A DNA stretch of 11,134 bases. It comes from Acidobacteriaceae bacterium. Lineage in GTDB: Bacteria > Acidobacteriota > Terriglobia > Terriglobales > Acidobacteriaceae. Within the stretch, counting starts at the first letter, position 1. Each line of letters opens with the position of its first letter. Positions 1-11,134 of this stretch are shown here, in pieces. A program made the position numbers and the translations under genes. The stretch spans positions 2,625-13,758 of the forward strand of contig PMGP01000095.1 in assembly GCA_003156235.1 (NCBI GenBank), given 5' to 3'. The notes beneath the pieces are model-generated. The model saw nothing but the letters and a program-made list of their open reading frames with translations. It was not told the DNA's origin and ran no database searches.

Positions 1-3000
1 ATCGGCGAGGTCTGTAGATTTCTCCGCTTCCGCGTCATTGCCGGACTACAGGAAAGCCTATTCGACAACCCAAAGTTCCAGTTTGTGGCCGACAGCCTCC
101 GCCGCGTGAAAGATCGGTTTGATCAGATTCGGATCGTCCGCCAGGACGTGGCCTACGTCGTTTCGGAACGGCTCTTAACGAAGAACGCCGAACAGAAGGC
201 TAAGATTCGGGAGCACCTACAGAAATTCACACCTCTCTATGGCGGAATGGCCGAGCGGCTAGAAGAGTTCGTGCGATTGTTCCCCGTCCACCCCACATAC
301 CTGGAGGTCTTCGAAGCCATTGCGGTCGCCGAGAAGCGAGAAGTGCTAAAGACACTAAGCTTCGAGATGAAGCGCAGGCTTAATGACGATGTGCCGCAGG
401 ATGAAACTGGACTCATCAGCTACGACTCTTACTGGGAATTCCTCCATGGCAATGCGGTACTACGTTCCGTCCCGGAAATCCGGGAAGTGATCGATGTGAG
501 TAAAGTTGTCGAAAATCGGATTCATCAAGCCTTCACACGCCCAGCGCTTAAGCCAATGGCAGAGCGTATCATCCACGGTCTTTCGATTCAACGACTGACA
601 ACCGATGACATTCGCGCCAAGATCGGCCCAACCGCTGAAGAACTTCAAAACGGCCTGTGCCTGTTCGCTCCGATTCCGGAGAGAACTAGCGATTTCCTCC
701 GCACGACCGTTGAAGCGTGCCTGAAAGAAGTGATGAAAACGATGAGCGGTCAGTTCATCACGCACAACACAGAGAACGACCAGTACTATCTCGACCTTCA
801 GAAGACCATCGACCACGATGCAAAGATTCAAGACAGGTCCGATACGATCTCAGATTCGCAGCTGGACCAATATTACTTTGACGCTTTGACTCGCGCACTC
901 GAAGTGACAGACCTCCCACCGTATGTTCGTGGCTACCAGATATGGGAACACGAGATCGAATGGCGAGAGCATAGAATCACACGTCGCGGCTACCTCTTCT
1001 TTGGAGCACCCAATGAGCGATCAACGGCTCAGCCTCCACGTGATTTTTACCTTTACTTCCTTCAGCCGTTTGAGCCTCCGACTTTCGAGGACCTTAAACT
1101 CGCCGATGAAGTGTTCTTCAAACTGACTCATGTGGACCAACAATTCCAGGATGCTCTCCGCCTCTACGCTGGCGCTCGTGAGATGGCTGCATCAGCCAGC
1201 ACTGGCACCAAGAAGGTCTATGAGGACAAGGCTGATGGATTCTTAAAGACCCTTGTGGCTTGGTTGCGGAGCAACATGTTGACGTCTTTCGATGTAATCC
1301 ATCAGGGAGTTCCGAAAAAGATGGTTGAGTGGCTGAAGGGGAACCGTACAGGAAACGCCGCCGTGCGCGACCTCCTAGAGCTGACGGGGTCAGTTTGCTT
1401 GGCTGCATCTTTCGCGGACAGTTACCCCGAATACCCGACTTTCGCGCTGCAACTCAGTGTATGTAATCTCAAACAGCCTACAGAGGATGCAATACGTTGG
1501 CTGGTGGGCGGCGTCAAGAACGACTTGGCGACTGCGGTTCTCGATGGCCTCGAACTGCTGGATGGCGACAAACTCAAACCGCATCAGTCACGCTATGCCA
1601 AGGTAGTGCTGGAGAAGTTGGAAAACAAGCCACCTGGACACGTCGTGAATCGCAAGGAACTCCTGACTTTGAAGAATGGAGTGGAGCGGGAGACTCGGTA
1701 CCAACTAGAGCCAGAATTCCTGCTTATCATCATTGCGGCACTCGTACAGAGCGGCAACGCCACTTTGAGCTTGACTGGGAGGAAACTCGACGCCGCGAAT
1801 CTGAGCGAAGCCAGTAAGATCCCCTTGGATCAGCTCGTGGCATTCAAGCATATAGAGAGACCCAAGGGCTTGCCGCTTGCAGAGTTAGTTGCACTCTTTA
1901 CACTGTTGGATTTGGCCGAAGGTCTGGTACGAAATGAAAACACGCACGATGAAGCGGTAAAGCAACTTCGGTCCAGGGTCGACGAACTGGCTGAGACTGT
2001 TGTCACTGTTGCCCAATACGTTCAGTCGGGATTGCCTTGTTGGGGTATTGAATTAATTCCCGCCGAAGATCGGGAACAGCAAAGCAAGACGCTCGATGAC
2101 TTGAAGGCTTTTTTAGAGGGACTGCAAGCGTTTAATACGCCAGGCAAGCTGAAGAACTTTGCGAGAACCACGATGGAAATCCAGTTTCAAGCAGCCAATC
2201 TTGATCTCGTGAAGCAACTACAGGACCTAAACAATCTGGTTCAGGAGTTGACGCCGCTAACCGGCTATCTGGCCACCGCTGCGATGGTCCTACCTCCACA
2301 AGATCCATGGCGAACCGAGATGGACACGGTACGCAATGAATGGCGTTCGAAGCTAATGGATGCTGGCGCCCGAAACGTCACAGACTTTCGCCAAAAGATC
2401 AATCGGGCTCTCTCTAAGGTCAAGGACGACTACCGGACCGCATACTTCGGGCTTCACAAGAAGTCTCGCCTCGGCGTAAACGAAGACGATAAAAAGAAGG
2501 CCCTGCTCAAAGACCCAAGGCTGGATAGCCTGAAGAAGCTGGCCGGCATCTCGTTGCTACCGCACTCCAGCTTGACTGATCTCCAGACTCGGTTGGCCAA
2601 ACTCCAACCGTGCTTCACTTTGGTAAAGGATGATCTGAGCTCCTCACCTATATGCCCACACTGCAGTTTCCGCCCCCAGGAAGAAAATCTGGGGACCGGT
2701 GGGTTGGCCGCTCTCCAACAGATCGACCAACAGCTCGTCGGCATTTTGGAGAGCTGGTGCAAAACACTGTTAGAAAACTTGGACGATCCCACGGCTAAGA
2801 AAAGCATCAAGCTACTTCCCGAGGCTCAGAGAGATGCCGTCAATTCATTTCTCAAGGCGAAGGCTCTTCCCGAGAGAATCAGCAACGAATTGATTCAAGG
2901 TATGCAAGCAGCTCTGTCTGGCTTGATTGCAATCCTGATCCGGCCTGCCAAGCTCCTTGAAGCTTTAAGCGATAGCGGCGCTCCCTCCACAGCAGATCAA

Positions 3001-3104
3001 CTCCAGTCCCGGTTCGAGAAGTTTTTGCAGAAGGTCACCCAAGGCAATGAACCATCAAAGGTGCGTCTTATTATCGAGCATATCGAGCAGACTGGAGGGC
3101 AAGA

Positions 3105-3108
<4 letters not shown>
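1..3108 (+). CDS. DUF6079-type defence-island ATPase (5' partial)
   Basis: The reading frame is open from base 1 to a TGA at 3106-3108, giving 1035 visible residues, and the true start lies to the left. A GTG at 85 is in frame but is an internal valine, because the frame upstream of it already looks like coding sequence. Counting from base 1, residues 93-101 read LFPVHPTYL. The stretch from about residue 28 to 200 (a VKDRF...QDVAYVVSERLL segment, then EKREVLKTLS, then IIHGLSIQRLTT) matches the conserved middle of DUF6079 proteins, which are large P-loop ATPases related to PglY/BrxC-type components of phage-defence loci. The Walker A and probably Walker B motifs would lie in the missing N-terminus of perhaps 150-200 residues. 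The remainder is mostly helical, with one CPHC pair at residues 885-888. In such loci these ATPases probably act as scaffolds or motors on DNA, but the biochemical role is inferred. The gene overlaps the next one by 4 bases. Confidence 0.88.
3094..3099 (+). promoter_or_regulatory. Ribosome binding site for the helicase-nuclease gene
   Basis: GGAGGG lies inside the 3' end of the ATPase gene, 5 bases before a GTG codon at 3105. That GTG overlaps the ATPase stop codon as GTGA. The strong Shine-Dalgarno match supports the GTG as the true start and suggests translational coupling of the two proteins. Confidence 0.8.
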
Positions 3109-6704
<3,596 letters not shown>

Positions 6705-6723
6705 GCATAGAGGGCTCCGCACA
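6705..6723 (+). other. Short intergenic spacer before the methyltransferase gene
   Basis: These 19 bases are the only real gap in the window. They hold the methyltransferase ribosome binding site, and I see no terminator hairpin or promoter in them, so read-through from the helicase gene is expected. Confidence 0.7.
6709..6714 (+). promoter_or_regulatory. Ribosome binding site for the methyltransferase gene
   Basis: AGAGGG lies 9 bases before the ATG at 6724. This favours 6724 over later in-frame ATGs at 6730 and 6742. It also argues against the long in-frame extension back to 6532, which would run through the helicase gene. Confidence 0.7.
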
Positions 6724-9297
6724 ATGCCAATGGACACTAGCATGAATCTGTTTAATGCCGGAAAGGATTCGATCTCCGGGAAACCTATTGAATGTCTCGG
6801 AAAGACATTCCCGAATGACGAAGCACGGCGAAGCTATTTCATAGAGCTGCTGCGCGCGAAGCTGAGGGATCCTGAGTTTCGCAAAATCGAGGGCTTCCCG
6901 ATCGGTTCCGACGAAGACATTCTTGCGCGTTCTGATCCGCCTTACTATACGGCCTGTCCGAATCCATTTATAGCGGACTTTCTTAAGCGATATGCTAAAC
7001 CACACAATCCCGCCTTTTCCTACACGCGTGAACCATTTGCAGCTGACGTAAGCGAGGGAAAGAATGACGCTATCTATAAGTTGCACAGCTATCACACAAA
7101 AGTCCCTTACAAATCAATAACACACTATATCGAGCATTTTACAGATCCCGGGGACGTTGTTCTGGATGTCTTCTGTGGCAGCGGGATGACGGCCGTCGCG
7201 GCGTCTCAGGTTGGGCGAATTGCGATCTCGTGCGATCTTTCTCCTATTTGTACATTCGTGACACACAACTATGCGTTTGACAACCCGTTAAGAAAGTTGG
7301 ATGGAATTGATGAGCTTATCAAGCAGTTGGAGAAGAAGTACGAAGATGCCATTACAACGTTCGGGGCCGATAAACGGAAGCACCGCATACAGTTTACTGT
7401 GTGGAGCGATGTTCTAGAATGTCCCGAATGCTCAAAAGAGGTGCTGTTTTGGGGCAACGGAGTGGATATATCAACTGGGACAATGCCGAAGGTCTTTCAT
7501 TGCCCACACTGTCGAGGTGAAATCAATAGCCTCACATACACAAAAGTCCACGAAACATACTTTGATCCAAACCTGAAGAAAGCCGTTCAGCGGATTAAAC
7601 GAGTTCCCGTGCTGATCAACTATCTTCTTGGGAAACAAGGAAAGGAGAAGCATCTCGACGACCTCGACCGGGAGATGGTGAAAAAGTATGACCGCATCGC
7701 TCCGCTCAGAGGGCAAACATTACGTGAATTCATCAAAGGTGACATGTATCGATCTGGTTACCACTTCGGAATGACACATGTTCACCACTTCTTTGACCAG
7801 CGCACGCTTTGTATAGCGGAGGACATTCACAGGTCACTGCGTGATAAATACGGAAATTATGGATTGTTTGTTTTCTCATCTCTGCTAAATAGACTAACTA
7901 GGATGAACAGGTTCATCCCATTTAAGAATGGCGCCGGGGTTGTGGGTCCGTTCTCCGGAACTTTGTATATGCCTCCGCTGCAAGTCGAAAGAGAGCCTCT
8001 ATTGTACTTGAGAGACAAAGTCAAGACGCATAGAAAATGCGCTGAAATACTCGGGACCAGGCTAACATGCTCCACTACACAGTCAGCAACTGACCTTCGT
8101 CAAATACCAGACAACAGCATTGATTATGTGTTTATTGATCCGCCGTTTGGATCGAATTTGATGTACTCGGAGCTAAACTTCCTTTGGGAACATTGGATTG
8201 ATGTCTTTTCGAATCCTCTGGAAGAAGCTATACAGAATGAAAATCAGGGGAAGGGATTGGAAGAATATAGAAAATTAATGGGCAAGTCGTTCAATAGCAT
8301 TTTCAGAGTCCTGAAACCGGGCCGATGGCTCACTGTCGAATTTCACAATTCAAGTAATTCGGTCTGGCGCGCTCTTCAGACATCGATTTGGGAAGCCGGG
8401 TTTGTTATTGCGGACGTTCGGATGCTTGATAAGCGCAAGATTACCATGCTGCAAGGAACCCACTCGAATATCGCAAAACAGGACCTGGTCATTTCAGCCT
8501 ATAAGCCTGGTGAGGATGTGGAGAATGATTTCAAACTTACAGCAGGGTCCGAACAAGGCTGCTGGGGCTTTGTTCGAATGCACCTCAAACATCTTCCGGT
8601 TTTTGTTGCGAAGGCACAGCAGGCCGAAGTCGTAGCCGAGCGCCTGGACTATCTATTGTTTGACCGGATGGTGGCTTTTCACATTCAACGTGGCTATTCA
8701 GTCCCTCTTTCTACGGCAGAATTCTATTCTGGCCTTAGACAAAGGTTTCCGGTACGAGACGGTATGTACTTCTTGCCGGACCAAATTCCTGAGTACGACC
8801 AAAAAATGATTCTTGCTGGCGAACTGGAACAGCTTCAACTCTTCGTAAATGATGAGCGGTCGGCAATTCAGTGGGTCCGTAAGCAGCTAGAGGAGCACCC
8901 AATGACCAGTCAGCAGCTGCAGCCACTCTTCATGCGGGAGGCTCAGCGGGTATGGGAGAAGTACGAGCAGCCACTTGAAATGCGGAAAATTCTTGAAGAG
9001 AATTTCGTGGAGGATAAGGGTGGTGTCTGGCGAGTGCCTGATGCCAAGAGAGAGTCCGACCTTGAGCAACTCCGGCATCGTGAACTCATGAAGGAGTTCA
9101 GACAGTACCTTGACACTAATGGCAAATTGAGGGTAGTTCGCACCGAGGCCCTTCGCGCTGGCTTCAAGGACTGTTGGCAAAGGCAGGATTATTCAACAAT
9201 TGTGCAGGTGGCAAAGAGAGCTCCCGACGCAGCCATTCAAGAGGACTCCGTTCTGTTGATGTACTACGACAATGCGTCAATTCGCAGTGGGGAGTGA
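6724..9297 (+). CDS. DNA amino-methyltransferase with inserted zinc ribbon (N6-adenine or N4-cytosine type)
   Basis: The product is 857 residues and should transfer a methyl group from S-adenosylmethionine to an exocyclic amino group of DNA. The N-terminus (about 15-100) carries a segment typical of defence-island methylases: LGKTFPNDEARR, FPIGSDEDILA, then PPYYTACPNPF. Motif I is D148-V-F-C-G-S-G154, preceded by a YHTKVPYKSI stretch. The catalytic motif IV is D472-P-P-F475, followed by a YSELNFLWEHW segment. The order is therefore motif I first and DPPF second, with about 320 residues between, which include a zinc ribbon (C233/C236 and C260/C263) and probably the target-recognition region. 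The C-terminal part (about 560-857) is a separate helical region with an LQPLFMREAQRVWEKYEQP-like stretch near 732-750 and a GVWRVPD strand at 767-773, a combination I recall from methylases of this family. DNA target is unknown. The 5' two-thirds of the gene is more AT-rich than its neighbours. It probably protects host DNA as the modification arm of the locus. Confidence 0.92.
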   Translation: MPMDTSMNLFNAGKDSISGKPIECLGKTFPNDEARRSYFIELLRAKLRDPEFRKIEGFPIGSDEDILARSDPPYYTACPNPFIADFLKRYAKPHNPAFSYTREPFAADVSEGKNDAIYKLHSYHTKVPYKSITHYIEHFTDPGDVVLDVFCGSGMTAVAASQVGRIAISCDLSPICTFVTHNYAFDNPLRKLDGIDELIKQLEKKYEDAITTFGADKRKHRIQFTVWSDVLECPECSKEVLFWGNGVDISTGTMPKVFHCPHCRGEINSLTYTKVHETYFDPNLKKAVQRIKRVPVLINYLLGKQGKEKHLDDLDREMVKKYDRIAPLRGQTLREFIKGDMYRSGYHFGMTHVHHFFDQRTLCIAEDIHRSLRDKYGNYGLFVFSSLLNRLTRMNRFIPFKNGAGVVGPFSGTLYMPPLQVEREPLLYLRDKVKTHRKCAEILGTRLTCSTTQSATDLRQIPDNSIDYVFIDPPFGSNLMYSELNFLWEHWIDVFSNPLEEAIQNENQGKGLEEYRKLMGKSFNSIFRVLKPGRWLTVEFHNSSNSVWRALQTSIWEAGFVIADVRMLDKRKITMLQGTHSNIAKQDLVISAYKPGEDVENDFKLTAGSEQGCWGFVRMHLKHLPVFVAKAQQAEVVAERLDYLLFDRMVAFHIQRGYSVPLSTAEFYSGLRQRFPVRDGMYFLPDQIPEYDQKMILAGELEQLQLFVNDERSAIQWVRKQLEEHPMTSQQLQPLFMREAQRVWEKYEQPLEMRKILEENFVEDKGGVWRVPDAKRESDLEQLRHRELMKEFRQYLDTNGKLRVVRTEALRAGFKDCWQRQDYSTIVQVAKRAPDAAIQEDSVLLMYYDNASIRSGE
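9289..9294 (+). promoter_or_regulatory. Ribosome binding site for the SNF2 helicase gene
   Basis: GGGGAG lies within the last codons of the methyltransferase gene, 4 bases before the ATG at 9299 and 7 bases before a second, adjacent ATG at 9302. Spacing alone slightly favours the second ATG. The difference is one residue. Confidence 0.65.
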
Positions 9298-9298
9298 G

Positions 9299-11134
9299 AT
9301 GATGGCCGGCGCTCTTCGGCAGAACCTCCCGGTAGGTAGTTGGGCCTATAGCGCGGCACTCGGGGAGCCGGTGCGCATACTTGATGTTGATTCGGTCTGG
9401 GACCACACCGTTTGCGTGGTTTGGATTCCTCGATTGGCTAAGGTTGAGAGAGTTCCAGCCAACTCTTTGTCTGCAGCGCAAGCGCCGAAGACGATCGACC
9501 TCGACCGCATCGCATATGCCGCCTGCGCCGCGCGCATCGCCGATGCTCTGACCGAGGATGTTCTGTTGGCCCCCCTTGAAGCTGGAGTCATTCCCCTGCC
9601 CCATCAGCTCTACGCCCTGACCCGTGCGATGAGCGAGGAACAGGTCCGCTATCTGCTGGCCGATGAAGTTGGCTTGGGTAAGACTATCGAGGCAGGCCTG
9701 ATCTTTCGGGAACTGAAGCTTCGTGGACTCGTGAAGCGGGTGCTGGTGGTTGCGCCCAAGGGACTCGTGACGCAATGGGTCCAAGAGATGCAGACGCACT
9801 TTGGTGAGGAGTTCCGGCTCCTCACCCCAAGCGAGTTCTCCATGTGGCGCAACTTGACGGGCTCGGAGAATGTGTGGCGCCAGTTCGATCAAGTGGTCTG
9901 CCCGGTGGATTCCATCAAGCCAGTTGAAAGGCGGCGTGGCTGGCCGAAGGAGAAGCTGGAAGCTTACAACCAGGACCGGCTTGGCGACCTGATTGAAGCA
10001 GGGTGGGATCTGATTATCTGCGACGAAGCGCACCGCCTTGGCGGGAGTTCCGAACAGGTCGCCCGGTATCGCCTGGGCAAAGCTCTGGCCGCCGCCGCTC
10101 CCTACCTGCTGCTGCTTTCAGCTACGCCCCACCAGGGCAAGACTGCCAGCTTTCAGAGGCTAATGGCACTGCTTGACCCGGACGAGTTCAATACGGCTGG
10201 AGCAATCCGCCGCGAAAAGGTGGTCCCGCTGGTGATCAGGACAGAGAAGCGGCGAGCCATCACCGAAAGGGGTGGGCCGCTCTTTCTACCGCGGCTGACC
10301 AAACTCATCGCCGTTCGTTGGGAAGACAAACACAAGCTGCAGAGGCATCTCTACGAGTCGGTTACGGAATATGTCCGTCTCGGCTATAACCAGGCAATGC
10401 AGCAGAATCGCCAATACGTTGGGTTCCTGATGATCCTGATGCAGCGACTGGTCACGAGCAGCACGCATGCCATAGCCTCTGCATTAGATCGGCGCCTGGC
10501 GGCACTGCACACCACAGACATTACTCTGACCGATGAGGAGCCCCCCGAGAATAGCGAGGAGGAGCAGGACAGCCAAGAGAGGTTGGATGAGCTTCTCTCA
10601 ATCCGACTTGCCGGCCTGGCGAATGAGAAAGAAGAAGTGCGGGTTCTGCTTGATTTGGCCCGCCGCTGCGAAGCGCAAGGATCAGATGCACGAGCCGAGG
10701 CCCTGCTGGACCTCCTGTACGAGCATCAACAGCAAGAGAACAACCCGGAGTTGAAATACCTAATCTTCACCGAATTCGTCCCCACGCAAAGTATGCTGCG
10801 GAAATTCCTCGAACTGCATGGGTTTTCGGTGGTGTGCCTAAATGGGTTGATGGACCTGGACCAGCGCCGACGGGTTCAGCGAGAATTCGCGGAGAAAACA
10901 CGAATACTCGTTTCGACCGATGCAGGTGGTGAAGGTCTGAACTTGCAATTTGCCCACATCGTCATCAATTACGATCTCCCGTGGAATCCGATGAGGATAG
11001 AGCAGCGCATCGGACGCGTGGACCGCATCGGCCAGAAGTTGCCGGTAAAGGCGTTCAACCTGATTTTCGAAGAGAGCGTGGAACTGCGGGTACAAGAAGT
11101 CCTAGAAGAGAAGCTGGCCACAATCCTGCAAGAG
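9299..11134 (+). CDS. SNF2/RapA-type DEAH-box helicase-translocase (3' partial)
   Basis: The frame is open from tandem ATGs at 9299/9302 to the right edge, giving 612 residues with no stop. A small N-terminal beta-rich segment (about 8-60: PVGSWAY, then VRILDVDSVWDHTVCVVWIP, then ERVPANSL) recalls the SH3-like start of DISARM DrmD-type and HepA-like helicases. The SF2 motor follows: Walker A DEVGLGKT at 122-129, DEAH at 242-245, SATP at 274-277, a motif IV-like IFTEF segment near 490-500, motif V STDAGGEGLN at 539-548 and motif VI IEQRIGRVDRIGQ at 567-579. An acidic linker (about 412-424) separates the two lobes. Related RapA/HepA and DrmD proteins are about 950-1050 residues, so roughly 350-400 residues are probably missing. 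Proteins of this type move along double-stranded DNA using ATP and usually do not separate strands. It begins 1-4 bases after the methyltransferase stop, so it is very likely in the same operon. The DrmD likeness is a family resemblance, not proof of a DISARM locus. Confidence 0.9.
   Translation, partial: MMAGALRQNLPVGSWAYSAALGEPVRILDVDSVWDHTVCVVWIPRLAKVERVPANSLSAAQAPKTIDLDRIAYAACAARIADALTEDVLLAPLEAGVIPLPHQLYALTRAMSEEQVRYLLADEVGLGKTIEAGLIFRELKLRGLVKRVLVVAPKGLVTQWVQEMQTHFGEEFRLLTPSEFSMWRNLTGSENVWRQFDQVVCPVDSIKPVERRRGWPKEKLEAYNQDRLGDLIEAGWDLIICDEAHRLGGSSEQVARYRLGKALAAAAPYLLLLSATPHQGKTASFQRLMALLDPDEFNTAGAIRREKVVPLVIRTEKRRAITERGGPLFLPRLTKLIAVRWEDKHKLQRHLYESVTEYVRLGYNQAMQQNRQYVGFLMILMQRLVTSSTHAIASALDRRLAALHTTDITLTDEEPPENSEEEQDSQERLDELLSIRLAGLANEKEEVRVLLDLARRCEAQGSDARAEALLDLLYEHQQQENNPELKYLIFTEFVPTQSMLRKFLELHGFSVVCLNGLMDLDQRRRVQREFAEKTRILVSTDAGGEGLNLQFAHIVINYDLPWNPMRIEQRIGRVDRIGQKLPVKAFNLIFEESVELRVQEVLEEKLATILQE

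Noticed and set aside
85..87. GTG at 85 as the start of the ATPase gene
   Set aside because: The frame is open from base 1 and the upstream residues continue the same coding pattern. A start here would also remove the ATP-binding region that the family needs.
9164..10033. Long minus-strand open frame of 289 codons
   Set aside because: It lies opposite the methylase 3' end and the Walker A region of the SNF2 gene, shows no recognisable domain, and is best explained as a codon-bias shadow.

Overview
The window is a tightly packed run of four large genes, all on the + strand, with no gap larger than 19 bases. Reading left to right they are: (1) a DUF6079-type ATPase whose N-terminus lies beyond the left edge; (2) a 1199-residue fusion of an uncharacterised N-terminal half, a RecD-like superfamily 1 helicase and a C-terminal PD-(D/E)XK-like nuclease domain; (3) an 857-residue DNA amino-methyltransferase with an inserted zinc ribbon; and (4) a SNF2/RapA-type DEAH translocase cut by the right edge. 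The first two genes overlap by 4 bases (GTGA). The third starts 19 bases after the second, and the fourth starts 1 or 4 bases after the third. Each internal start has a clear Shine-Dalgarno sequence, so this looks like one transcription unit. Its promoter and terminator lie outside the window.

Taken together, an ATPase of the PglY/BrxC/DUF6079 kind, a DNA methyltransferase, a SNF2 helicase and a helicase-nuclease form a typical anti-phage modification/defence island. It does not match canonical BREX, because no PglZ, BrxL, BrxA or BrxB is visible. It does not match canonical DISARM either, because no DrmB/DUF1998 or DrmC is visible. The helicase + methylase + ATPase combination resembles the system called Hma in the PADLOC survey, with the RecD-like helicase-nuclease as an extra component between the ATPase and the methylase. 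That assignment is from memory and is an inference. A plausible division of labour is that the methyltransferase marks host DNA, while the ATPase, translocase and helicase-nuclease recognise and process unmarked foreign DNA.

The organism cannot be named from the sequence. Codon use is typical of a bacterium of middling to moderately high GC. GC is uneven: the catalytic half of the methyltransferase gene is visibly more AT-rich than its own 3' part and than its neighbours, which suggests a mosaic, horizontally assembled locus. I see no rRNA, tRNA, insertion sequence, CRISPR array, attachment site or origin. No stretch over 300 bases lacks a gene.
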